Notes under the pieces: generated by a model | Seen by the model: the letters and a program-made list of their open reading frames with translations, nothing else | What the model was told of the DNA's origin: nothing | The model's database searches: none | NCBI GenBank assembly: GCA_025351385.1 | Contig: JANXWA010000003.1 | Coordinates: 1-64,000, forward strand | Direction: 5' to 3' | Origin: Acidimicrobiales bacterium | Lineage (GTDB): Bacteria; Actinomycetota; Acidimicrobiia; Acidimicrobiales; RAAP-2 | DNA: 64,000 nt | In this document: positions 36,277 through 44,048 of the stretch, one piece after another | Position numbering within the stretch: position 1 is the first letter of the stretch | Layout of the letters: every line of letters begins with the position of its first letter | Made by a program: the position numbers and the translations under genes

Positions 36277-36819
36277 ATGATGAACGACGCGTTCGTCGTG
36301 CCACTAAAACGGTTCGACACCGCCAAGGAACGGCTCCGCCAGGGCGGGATCGACGAGGTGTCGTCCCTCGCCCGTCGGCTCGCCCGTGGGGTCCTGGCCA
36401 GTTGCGCACCGCGCCACGTGATTGTCCTGAGCGAGAGCGAGGTGGTCACGTCGTTCGCCGCCGATCTCGGCGCCGAGGTGCTCGAATCGAGTTCGTCGAG
36501 CCTCAACGAAGCAGTACAGCACGCCTACCGTGTTCTCTCAAAGCGCTTCGACAGGCTCGTCGTTGTCCACGGCGACCTGCGCAGTCCCGAGGGCCTCGGG
36601 CAGTTCGAACCCGAGCCCGGCGTTACGATCGTGGCCGACCATCACGGTACCGGCACCAACGTCCTCGTGGTTCCCACCGGCCTCGGATTCCGGTTCGCCT
36701 ACGGCGCCGACTCGGCCCAACGCCACCTCCTCGAGGCTCAGCGTCTTGGTATCGCCTGGCGCCTCGTCAGCGACAGTCCCTGGCGATTCGACGTCGATGA
36801 GCCCCAGGACCTGGTCTGA
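36277..36819 (+). CDS. cofC: 2-phospho-L-lactate / PEP guanylyltransferase (CofC/FbiD)
   Basis: 180 aa nucleotidyltransferase that makes the GDP-activated precursor of coenzyme F420. N-terminal PLKRFDTAKERL is the characteristic CofC nucleotide-binding loop; VVVHGDLR carries the metal Asp; ADHHGTGTNVLVVP and FRFAYGADSAQRHL are further family signatures. Actinobacterial members (FbiD) use phosphoenolpyruvate. Length normal to slightly short. Start is the first of two adjacent ATG codons; the reading back to 36091 overlaps the GNAT gene. No other F420 gene lies in the window. Confidence 0.9.
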   Translation: MMNDAFVVPLKRFDTAKERLRQGGIDEVSSLARRLARGVLASCAPRHVIVLSESEVVTSFAADLGAEVLESSSSSLNEAVQHAYRVLSKRFDRLVVVHGDLRSPEGLGQFEPEPGVTIVADHHGTGTNVLVVPTGLGFRFAYGADSAQRHLLEAQRLGIAWRLVSDSPWRFDVDEPQDLV

Positions 36820-36838
36820 ACGGGCCCAAACGGCACTC

Positions 36839-36860
36839 GAGGGGGGCGCGAGCCCCCCTC
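36839..36860. terminator. bidirectional GC hairpin between cofC and the histone-like gene
   Basis: Perfect 8-bp stem GAGGGGGG / CCCCCCTC with 6-nt loop CGCGAG. A second small hairpin (ATCCC-CGAA-GGGAT, 36869-36882) sits between it and the histone-like stop. Neither has a T-tract; position between convergent genes suggests a terminator for both. Confidence 0.6.
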
Positions 36861-36884
36861 CAATGCCAATCCCCGAAGGGATGA

Positions 36885-37136
36885 CTACTTCCTTGCCGCG
36901 GCCTTCTTCGCCGGACGCTTGGCAGCCTTCTTCGCAGCCGGACGCTTCTTCGCGGCGGCCTTCTTCACTGGGCGCTTCGCGGCAGCCTTCTTGGCCGGAC
37001 GCTTGGCAGCCTTCTTCGCAGGAGCCTTCTTGGCTACCTTCTTAGCAGCGGCCTTCTTTGCAGGGGCCTTCTTCTTTGCAGCCTTCTTGGCCGGAGCCTT
37101 CTTGGCCGGAGCCTTCTTCTTCGCGGCTAATGCCAC
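36885..37136 (-). CDS. histone-H1-like Lys/Ala/Pro-rich DNA-binding protein
   Basis: 83 aa built almost only of Lys, Ala, Pro and Arg in KKAPAKKA-type repeats; no hydrophobic core, so it is expected to be disordered and strongly basic. It resembles the C-terminal tails of eukaryotic histone H1, bacterial AlgP/Hc1 and the mycobacterial HupB tail, but here the tail stands alone with no HU domain. Predicted to coat or condense DNA or bind RNA. GTG start at 37136 with AAGGAGGG 4-5 nt upstream, a strong ribosome-binding site, suggesting high expression. Downstream hairpins mark the 3' end. Confidence 0.85.
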   Translation of the reverse strand: MALAAKKKAPAKKAPAKKAAKKKAPAKKAAAKKVAKKAPAKKAAKRPAKKAAAKRPVKKAAAKKRPAAKKAAKRPAKKAAARK

Positions 37137-37430
37137 TTTCCCTCCTTGGGACTCAACGTTGAATCAATTTGGGACCTCAAGACCGCCACCGTGGCGAACT
37201 CGAAATCGGGTACCGCATTGACACGCGAACTCGCTCATGTGCTACCCAGCATCCCTGCTGTGCGGCGACTGATCGCAGTGCACGGTCCTACGCGAAGAAG
37301 CGCTTCGTCGAATCGTTGCGAACAACAATTCACTACACGTTCACCTCCTCCGCAGAAGGACATCTAAAAGTTCACTCGCTTTAAACACCAATGTCAAGCA
37401 TTTCGAACTTTTCTTCAACAGATGTCATGA
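37137..37430. other. 294-bp AT-richer intergenic region
   Basis: Separates the histone-like gene from the coupling ATPase gene (divergent). Lower GC than its surroundings, especially 37320-37430. It contains the palindrome GAAGCGCTTC (around 37300) but no recognisable gene, RNA or clear promoter. Because an origin of transfer would be expected near a relaxase system, this is the first place to look for one, but no nic-like motif was identified. Confidence 0.3.
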
Positions 37431-38728
37431 GTGACGATTCGCGATGGCATCTACTTGGGACGAGGCGAGAACGGCGACGCAATGAGTGGCGACGAACGAT
37501 CGACGCTCGTTTTGGGTCCCAGTCGAAGCGGAAAGACGTCATCGTTGGTGCTTCCGAATCTCCTGATCACCAACCGTTCTTGCGTTGTCACGTCGACGAA
37601 GAACGACGTCGTGTCACTCATGTCGCGCGCTCGTCGTGACGGCGCGACATTGCTCTTCGATCCGTCCGGAACCGTGACGACACCGCCCGGAGTGCATCGA
37701 GTCGGTTATTCGCCAATTAGACAATCTTTATCTTGGGATGGCGCCGTTTTGGCGACCCGGAGCCTCGTCGACGTCGCGCGACGCGGCCGATCGGAGCGGG
37801 GCGACGATCACTGGACCGAGCGAGCGAGCACGCTCGTCGCTCCTCTGCTGCACGCCAGTGCACTGCGCGGCGAGTCACTCGGCCAGCTCGCGTCGCGAAT
37901 CGACGAACGAAGGTGCGACGACGTGGTGCACGAACTGAAGGAGCGCCACGGCGAGCATCACGCCTCAGTGACGTCGTTGCGCGGCGTCCTCGCGACCGAG
38001 GAGCGGGAGCGTTCGGGAATCTGGTCGACCGCGTCGGGACTCTTCGCCGGCATGCGCACCGACGCCGCTCGCGCCTCGGCGAGGGAGGGGCCACTCGACG
38101 TGGCGGCGTTCCTTGCCGGACCGCACCAGCTCCATGTCGTGGCTCCCAGCCGACACCAGGCCGTCTCGGTCCCGCTCGTGGTCGGACTCATCGAGGAACT
38201 GGTCCACGCCACCTACGACCGTCACGAGGGGGCGCCCGCCTGCTCCTCGCCTTGGACGAACTAGCCAATGTGGCCCCACTGCCGAGGTTGGCGGGCATCG
38301 TCTCGGAGGGTGGCGGACAGGGTGTTCTCACGCTCGCCTGCCTTCAGGACCTCAGCCAGGCCCGGAGCCGGTGGGGAACCTCAGCCGAGGGCTTCCTCTC
38401 ACTCTTCCCAACGACCATCGTCCTGCCGGGGATCGCGGACCGGCCGACGCTCGAGCTATTGCGACACCTAGCGGGGCGCACCATGACTCCCTCGCCCACC
38501 TTCCAGACCGGTCCCCGGGGTCGCCACGCCGGACGCTCGTTGACGTGGGTGGAGCGCGACCGGGCCTCGATGGCGGACCTCGCTCAAGGACGGCCCGGCT
38601 ACGCGATGGGCCTGGACCCGAGCAATCGGGTCCAGTGGGTGGAACTCACCCCCGCGTACCGCGACGTCCGCTTCCGCCCCTACCTGGAGCGTCCGTCGCG
38701 CGATCGGGGCAACTCGCGCGAACGTTGA
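37431..38728 (+). pseudogene. VirD4/TraG-like coupling ATPase, split by a -1 frameshift
   Basis: The 5' part (37431-38264, 277 aa) has Walker A GPSRSGKTSSL (about residues 28-38) and then reads into a stop. The rest continues in the -1 frame to 38728 with Walker B LLLALDELANVAPLPRL, the TraG/TraD C-terminal motif GVLTLACLQDLSQARSRWG and a tail. The break lies at the G run 38228-38232: one extra G would restore a single frame of about 432 aa. No N-terminal membrane helices, unlike most T4CPs. It could be a true pseudogene, a sequencing error in a homopolymer, or programmed frameshifting. The family pumps relaxase-bound DNA into a type IV channel; no channel genes are nearby. The 3' end overlaps the relaxase gene by 49 bp. 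Confidence 0.75.
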
Positions 38729-39753
38729 CGCCACTCCTCTAGAACGCTCGAGTCGAGGGGCCGCGCGCCGTGCTCTCGGACGTCGCGAATCATGCGAGCG
38801 TCACGCACCGGTATCGTCGGCTCGCGCACCCCTCGAGAACCCTCGAGCGCGGGGTAGAGCGCGCCCAGCGATCGGGTCAGCTGCGTCGGGTCCTGGCCGA
38901 AGGTCACGGCATTCGCCCAGGCCTCGACGACGTGGCGCCGCGCGACGTCGGTCCGACCCTCGAGGGCGCCGGCGAAGGCGTGCTCGTCGAGGGTCGCGCG
39001 CCTCTCCGGCGCGCCGGCGACCCCCAGGGGTTCGTAGCGCTCGAGGTCACGTCCCCAGTGGTTCAGCGAGTCTTCGCGGCTCCAGTGCAACTTCTCGCCC
39101 CGCTGCGGGTGATGACCGCCCCACAGAGCGCGGAACCCCTCGTCGAGGCCGACCACGTGCTCGACCCCCTCGAACGAACGCCACGCCGACCACGGCGTGC
39201 GTTCGCTCAACTCGTGGCGAAGCGACATGCGGTAGACGGCGTCCGCGGCCGACGTGTGGGCGAAGAGGGCGCGGCTGTCGAGCACCACGCGCGCCCCGTC
39301 GGGCCGGGCGCCGACCAGCACGTGGTCGTGCAGGTGCGGCTCTCCGTGGCGATTGATCCCGTGGGTGTAGGCAACGGCCGCTCGCCAGCGTCCGCGCTCG
39401 TCGCGGTCGGCGCCGTCGCGGCGGTCGCGCACGACGAGCGAGTGCTCCTCGAGGTAGTCAACGGCCGCCCCGACCGACCGGCGATGGGCCGCGACGACGC
39501 CGGCGGCGTGCTCAGGGTCGACGGCCAGCAGGATCGAGATCGGCCGCGGAGCCGCCACGACGATGTCGTAGCCGTGCACGGCCGAACGGTCGGTGGTCAC
39601 GAGGACGTTGGCGACGTCACGCGGGTCTCGCGAGTCGCCTGCGCCGCGAAGCCACCAGCCCGGGCCGCCGTCGCGCAGTCCCTCGATCTCACGAGCTGCG
39701 TCGTCGGTGAAGTAGCTCACGTCATTCGAGCGTCGGACGAACATTCGTAGCAC
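38680..39753 (-). CDS. stand-alone MobF/TrwC-type relaxase domain
   Basis: 357 aa. N-terminal MLRMFVRRSNDVSYF, with Tyr14 as candidate nicking residue, the conserved HGYDIVVAAPRPISILLA, and the three-His metal motif in AYTHGINRHGEPHLHDHVLV (about residues 124-143) identify the TrwC/TraI relaxase domain. In conjugative plasmids this domain is fused to a helicase (about 900-1700 aa in total); here it ends after about 350 aa with a basic tail. GTG start at 39753 chosen because TGGAGG lies 6-7 nt upstream. The gene begins 28 bp after the stop of the PafBC-like regulator, on the same strand, so both are probably co-transcribed. It should nick and covalently hold single-stranded DNA. Confidence 0.85.
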   Translation of the reverse strand: MLRMFVRRSNDVSYFTDDAAREIEGLRDGGPGWWLRGAGDSRDPRDVANVLVTTDRSAVHGYDIVVAAPRPISILLAVDPEHAAGVVAAHRRSVGAAVDYLEEHSLVVRDRRDGADRDERGRWRAAVAYTHGINRHGEPHLHDHVLVGARPDGARVVLDSRALFAHTSAADAVYRMSLRHELSERTPWSAWRSFEGVEHVVGLDEGFRALWGGHHPQRGEKLHWSREDSLNHWGRDLERYEPLGVAGAPERRATLDEHAFAGALEGRTDVARRHVVEAWANAVTFGQDPTQLTRSLGALYPALEGSRGVREPTIPVRDARMIRDVREHGARPLDSSVLEEWRQRSRELPRSRDGRSR

Positions 39754-39781
39754 TGGACACCTCCAGGGTGCCCAACGGTCG

Positions 39782-41737
39782 TCAAAGTTGCGCGGCGATC
39801 CTCTTCGCGAGCTCGTGTCCGGCCTTGGCGTACTTCGGCGTCGCCACGACGGCTCCCGGCCCCGCGCGCAGCATGAGGTAGTTGAGGAATGTCTCGTTGG
39901 CGACACGGAACTTGACCGCGTGGCGGCCGTCGTCGAGGGTTCGCCACTGCGCGTTCGGCAGGGGCTCGAACAGCCAACGCAGGTACGCCTCGAGCACGAC
40001 GACCACTTCGTCGCCCTCCTCGCCAACCTGGGTCAGCCAGTTGGTGACGGGGTCGGCGGGGCGTTCCTCGGTGGCGGGCGACGTCGCGAGGACCGCGTTG
40101 ATCCGGTCCACTCGGAAGGTGCGCCACGCCACGCGCGTCGTGCAGTAGGCGCGCACGTAGGTGTGGCCGTTCAGGACCTTGATCTCACGGGGCTCGATGG
40201 AACGCACGCCGGGGGCCTCGGCGACGCCCGAGGTATAGAGAACCTTGATCTGCCGGTGGTCGTCGACGGCCAGCTTCACGTCGGCCAGGAGGGTCTCGTT
40301 CGTCGTCATCTCGACCTGGACGAACGAGCTCGTCGCCTCCTCGATCCTCTCGATCGCCGAGAGGATGGCCTCGTCCTGGTAAACCCGTGACGCCTCGCGC
40401 AGGGCGATGTTCAACTCGAACAGATCGCGCCACATGTACGGGGAGGGTTCCTCGGCCCCCTCGGGCAGGTCGCTGAAATCGGCCCGGTACGAAGAGTCGT
40501 CGCTCGCCTCGTCGTCCCAGTCGTCGCACTCCTTGATGACGTGGGCCGGGAAGGCCCCGGTGCCGTCGGTCGAGCCAACCATCGGCTCGAGCGAGACCAA
40601 CCGGTCCATGATCAGCCGGACGTGGGCCGGGTCCAACGAGAACCTGGTCGCGAGCTCGCTGATACGCAGTCCGTCCTCGGCGACGTACACCGCGTGCAGG
40701 AGCTGCAAGGTCTGGCCCAGCACGTCGTTGGTCGCCGGTCCAGCGAACTTGAGCGTCTCGAGTGGGGGCGTCTTGCCGCGATTGACCTGTTTCAGCCACT
40801 CGGCCAACTCGACCTTCAACGACTTGGGCGACTCGAGGCGGATCCGGTCGGCCGCGTCGAGGACGAAGCGCAGGGCGACCCGGGGGCTATCGAGGCTGAG
40901 GCCCACCTCGACCTTGCCGTCCTTCTTGTGAGCCGCGAGGGCCCCGGGGAACTGGCGCACGAGCAGGTCGGCGTAGTTCTCGTTGGTGGTGACGACGACG
41001 TCGATCGGCGAGGGCGACTTGGTGAACTCGGCCCGCCAAGTCCTCGCCAGTTCAAGCGTCGCGTCGTCGGGCTCGAAGGTGTCGGGCAGCACGACCGGCA
41101 TTGAGGTCATCCGACTGAACCGGTAGCCCTTGATCTCGCCCGACCCCATGACCCGCGCCACGAGGTACGCGACTCCGTTGAAGACCCGGATCAGCAGCGG
41201 CTCGACCAGGCGGGGCTTGTTGGCGCCCGACTGGTAGTCGAAGGTCAGCGCCCGATGAAGGTGGAGCGCTCGCACGACGGGCGTGTAGTACATCGAGGAC
41301 TCGAGGCCCCCATCGCTCGCCGGGACCTCGTTGAACACGCTGAAGGCCCCCGATGCGCCGAACCCGCAGAGCCGCAGCGCCAGTTTGACCACCCGCTCCT
41401 CGGCAGGAGTGAAGTAGATGAGCGGTGCGTAACCGCTGGACGGGTCGACCTTGTAGCCAACGGTGCCGTCGTCACGCGGCTCGGTCTCGATCTCGAAGCC
41501 CAGCTCGCGAATGCGGACCTTGTCCCGTTCGAACTTCTGGCGCACAGCCCCCTCGTTGCCCTCGTAGGCGAGGACCTTGCGAGGCCCCTTCGCCGAGACG
41601 GGGTACTCGTCGATCCTCAGCTCGCGCACGATCTGGTCCTGGGTCAGCGCTCCGTACTGCCAGGCGCGCTCCAACAGCAGAACCAACGCGATGAGCCGCT
41701 CACGACTCTGCTCGACCGCGCCTCGAATAGTGCTCAC
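39782..41737 (-). CDS. PafB-PafC-like fused WYL-domain transcription regulator
   Basis: 651 aa made of two successive winged-helix plus WYL halves: the first with ALTQDQIVRELRIDEYP and a WYL part at about 160-220 (ALTFDYQSGANKPR, FNGVAYLVARVM), the second with LRISELATRFSLDPAHVRLI (about 370) and its WYL part at 490-550 (IKVLYTSG, LNGHTYVRAYC). In mycobacteria PafB and PafC are separate, form a heterodimer and switch on LexA/RecA-independent DNA-damage genes; natural fusions are known. GTG start at 41737 with GGGAG just upstream. Not next to the Pup-proteasome genes here, but directly before a relaxase gene. Confidence 0.85.
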   Translation of the reverse strand: MSTIRGAVEQSRERLIALVLLLERAWQYGALTQDQIVRELRIDEYPVSAKGPRKVLAYEGNEGAVRQKFERDKVRIRELGFEIETEPRDDGTVGYKVDPSSGYAPLIYFTPAEERVVKLALRLCGFGASGAFSVFNEVPASDGGLESSMYYTPVVRALHLHRALTFDYQSGANKPRLVEPLLIRVFNGVAYLVARVMGSGEIKGYRFSRMTSMPVVLPDTFEPDDATLELARTWRAEFTKSPSPIDVVVTTNENYADLLVRQFPGALAAHKKDGKVEVGLSLDSPRVALRFVLDAADRIRLESPKSLKVELAEWLKQVNRGKTPPLETLKFAGPATNDVLGQTLQLLHAVYVAEDGLRISELATRFSLDPAHVRLIMDRLVSLEPMVGSTDGTGAFPAHVIKECDDWDDEASDDSSYRADFSDLPEGAEEPSPYMWRDLFELNIALREASRVYQDEAILSAIERIEEATSSFVQVEMTTNETLLADVKLAVDDHRQIKVLYTSGVAEAPGVRSIEPREIKVLNGHTYVRAYCTTRVAWRTFRVDRINAVLATSPATEERPADPVTNWLTQVGEEGDEVVVVLEAYLRWLFEPLPNAQWRTLDDGRHAVKFRVANETFLNYLMLRAGPGAVVATPKYAKAGHELAKRIAAQL

Positions 41738-41798
41738 TTCGCTCCCGTCAACGTCACCCCATGAGGGTACCGGCCTCGGGGCCCCTCATGGGGCGGAG

Positions 41799-42311
41799 CT
41801 ACTCCTCGCGTTTCTCGTCCTGGTCGGCGAGCGCCTCCTCGCGGCGCCAAGTCCCCGAGCGCCCGCCCGACTTCTCCCAGATCGCGACCTCTTCGATCGT
41901 CATAGTGCGGTCGACCGACTTGCACATGTCGTAGACCGTGAGCGCGGCGACCGTCACGGCCACCAGCGCCTCCATCTCAACCCCGGTACGGTCCACCGTG
42001 TCCACGCTCGCCTCCACGTCGATGTAGGTGTCGGCAATCGAGAAGTTCACGTGGACGTTGCCCACGAGTACGGGATGGGACATCGGCAGGAGGTTCGAGG
42101 CCTGCTTGGCCGCCTGCATCCCGGCGACCCGCGCCGTCGCGAGCACGTCGCCCTTGTTCAGCGAGTTGGCGGCGACCGCAGCCGTCGTCGCGGCGAGCAT
42201 GTTGATCCGGCACCTCGCTAGCGCGCGCCGGGCCGAGATCTCCGATGGTCCGAGGTCGCGGGGGAAGGCTCCCCCGCCCGACGCGCGACGTAGTTGGTGG
42301 AAGTCGTCCAC
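41799..42311 (-). CDS. moaC: cyclic pyranopterin monophosphate synthase
   Basis: 170 aa. Second enzyme of molybdenum-cofactor synthesis, converting the MoaA product to cPMP. Recognised by ARCRINMLAATTAAVAAN, NKGDVLATARVAGMQAAK and GVEMEALVAVTVAALTVYDMCKS... (key Glu, Asp and Lys present). The active-site stretch usually written IPLCHP reads LPMSHP, so the Cys is Ser but the His-Pro is kept. GTG start at 42311 with TAGCAT 6 nt upstream. Isolated from other moa genes except the MoeB-type gene 19 kb away. Confidence 0.93.
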   Translation of the reverse strand: MDDFHQLRRASGGGAFPRDLGPSEISARRALARCRINMLAATTAAVAANSLNKGDVLATARVAGMQAAKQASNLLPMSHPVLVGNVHVNFSIADTYIDVEASVDTVDRTGVEMEALVAVTVAALTVYDMCKSVDRTMTIEEVAIWEKSGGRSGTWRREEALADQDEKREE

Positions 42312-42317
42312 CGCGCA

Positions 42318-42323
42318 ATGCTA
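42318..42323 (-). promoter_or_regulatory. -10 element of moaC (leaderless)
   Basis: TAGCAT on the minus strand, 6 nt before GTG 42311. Confidence 0.5.
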
Positions 42324-42357
42324 CCGACGCGCCGGACGGCCCCACAGCGGGGCCGAG

Positions 42358-42378
42358 TAAACTGCCCAGGTCACCTGG
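42358..42378 (+). promoter_or_regulatory. -10 element and initial palindrome of the fmdB-like gene
   Basis: TAAACT (42358-42363) is followed by the inverted repeat CCAGG-TCA-CCTGG (42366-42378), which spans the predicted transcription start and could be an operator or a 5' hairpin. The leader is about 27 nt, with GGGAG before ATG 42397. Confidence 0.45.
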
Positions 42379-42396
42379 CAGTACGGGAGTTACTTC

Positions 42397-42696
42397 ATGC
42401 CAACCTACGAATACGAGTGCCAGGCGTGCCGTGAGCGAGTCGAGGCCGTCCAGAAGTTCGCCGACCCGTCCTTGACGACCTGCGAACTCTGCGGCGGCGA
42501 ACTGCGCAAGGTCTTCTCGGCAGTCGGCATTGTCTTCAAGGGCAGTGGCTTCTATAAGAACGACAGCCGCGGGTCGACCAAGACGTCGACGTCGGCCTCG
42601 ACGTCGGGCGCCACCGAGTCCCCTTCGACAACGACCCCCGCGGCGACACCGGTGGCGGCGACTCCGGCGAAGGCCCCCGCCGCGTCAGCCGACTAG
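42397..42696 (+). CDS. FmdB-family zinc-ribbon protein
   Basis: 99 aa. N-terminal zinc ribbon MPTYEYECQACRERVE followed by TTCELCGGELRKVFSAVG: two CxxC pairs bind zinc. The KGSGFYKNDSR ending of the ribbon is typical of the FmdB/CxxC_CXXC_SSSS family. The remaining 40 residues are a disordered Ser/Thr/Ala/Pro tail. The family's role is poorly known (regulation of formamidase operons, possible metal or ribosome-associated roles). The stop shares CTAG with the convergent tldE. Confidence 0.9.
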   Translation: MPTYEYECQACRERVEAVQKFADPSLTTCELCGGELRKVFSAVGIVFKGSGFYKNDSRGSTKTSTSASTSGATESPSTTTPAATPVAATPAKAPAASAD

Positions 42697-44048
42697 GAAC
42701 CGGAGAGGGCGATCCCCTCGATCGCGACCGTCTGACCGGCGGCGCTACCCGGCAGCCACTCAACGTCGTTACCGACGTGGACGATGTCCAGGAGCATCCG
42801 CTGGAGCGTGGAGGCGACCGTGATCTCGCGCACCGGCTCGGCCAGCTGACCGTCGCGGATCATGAGGCCGGTGACGCCCACCGAGAAGTCGCCCGAGATC
42901 GGGTTGACCCCCGAGTGCACGCCCATGAGTGACTCGACGTAGACGCCGTGGCCGACGCGCCGGAATATCTCGGCCTGGTCGATGTCGCCGGGAACCAACT
43001 GCAGGGCCCGACAGCCCGCCGAGGGCGAGCCGGCGATGCCACCGCGAACAGCGCTGCCGGTCGACGACGTGCCGGCACGTCGGGCCGAGACGGTGTCGTA
43101 GACGAAGGCCTTCAACTGGCCACCCTCGATCATGACGTTTCTTCGACAGGCCAGACCCTCACCGTCGAAGGCGCTCGCCGCGAAGTGGCGAGGGTCGGTC
43201 GGGTCGTCGAACAGGGTGAACATCGAGGCGGCGACCATCTCGCCGATCCGATTCGCGAAGAACGACCGGCCGCGCACGACTGCCTCGCCGCTGCAGGCCC
43301 CGCCAATGATCGCCAGCAGCGTCGCGGCGCTGCGGGGGTCGAAGACCGCCGTGCACTTCATGGACGCCGGCTTCACCGACCCGAGCATCCGAGTGGCGCG
43401 CAGTATTGCGTCGTTCGCCGCCTTCGCGATGTCGAGGTCACCCGGCGCTCGCCCGGCCGAGAGTCCCCAACCGGTCTCGTCGTTCGAGCCGTCACTGGCG
43501 ATGGCCTCGACCGAGACGTAGGCGCCCGACCTCGCGTACGAGGCCCGGATGCCCGTGGAGGACACGATCGCGGCCTCGGCGACGTAGTCCGAGTAGTTGG
43601 CCGAGTCGACCTGGCGAATACGGGAGTCGCCAGCACGGACCATCCGCTCAAGCTCGATCGCCATGGCGATCTTCTCGTCGAGCGGCGTCGTCGTGACCGC
43701 GTCGTCGGTCAGCTCCAGCGAGACCGCGGCTACACCGTCGGGCCGGGCGAAGGCGATGAATTCGTCCTCGGTGGCGAATCGGACGTTGTCACGTGCTTCG
43801 CGCAGCGCCTCTTCGACCGCCTCGTCGTCGAGCGAGCCGGCCCAGGCGGTACCCACCTGTGCGCCCGCGACACCGTCACGCAGGATTCGGATGCCGATGC
43901 CCGACGACGAGGCGGTCGCCAACTGCTCGATCTGTCCCTGGTAGGCCTGCACCTCGGTGTCGACGCCGGTCGAGACGTACACCTCGAGCTCTTCGTCGCC
44001 GTGGGCCGACTCGAGGATCCTCTCGGCGCGCTCGAGCAGGTCGCTCAC
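42693..44048 (-). CDS. tldE: TldE/PmbA-family metallopeptidase partner
   Basis: 451 aa, inactive partner of TldD; together they form a hollow heterodimeric protease that trims unfolded or modified peptides. Visible: EVYVSTGVDTEVQAYQGQIE at the N-terminus, ARSGAYVSVEAIASDG, MKCTAVFDPRSAATLLAII, GVHSGVNPISGDFSVGVTG, and no HExxxH motif, as expected for the E subunit. Start is the GTG at 44048, which overlaps the TldD stop by 4 bp (GTGA); upstream reading into tldD is a shadow. Ends in the shared CTAG. Confidence 0.92.
   Translation of the reverse strand: MSDLLERAERILESAHGDEELEVYVSTGVDTEVQAYQGQIEQLATASSSGIGIRILRDGVAGAQVGTAWAGSLDDEAVEEALREARDNVRFATEDEFIAFARPDGVAAVSLELTDDAVTTTPLDEKIAMAIELERMVRAGDSRIRQVDSANYSDYVAEAAIVSSTGIRASYARSGAYVSVEAIASDGSNDETGWGLSAGRAPGDLDIAKAANDAILRATRMLGSVKPASMKCTAVFDPRSAATLLAIIGGACSGEAVVRGRSFFANRIGEMVAASMFTLFDDPTDPRHFAASAFDGEGLACRRNVMIEGGQLKAFVYDTVSARRAGTSSTGSAVRGGIAGSPSAGCRALQLVPGDIDQAEIFRRVGHGVYVESLMGVHSGVNPISGDFSVGVTGLMIRDGQLAEPVREITVASTLQRMLLDIVHVGNDVEWLPGSAAGQTVAIEGIALSGS

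Noticed and set aside
36885-37136. Short direct repeats resembling a repeat array
   Set aside because: The repeats are KKAPAKKA-type codons in one frame with start codon and ribosome-binding site; spacing is not that of a CRISPR array.
37137-39753. Integrative element with attachment sites around the relaxase
   Set aside because: No integrase or transposase, no tRNA next to it and no direct repeats at the borders that I could find; left as a remnant or domesticated module.
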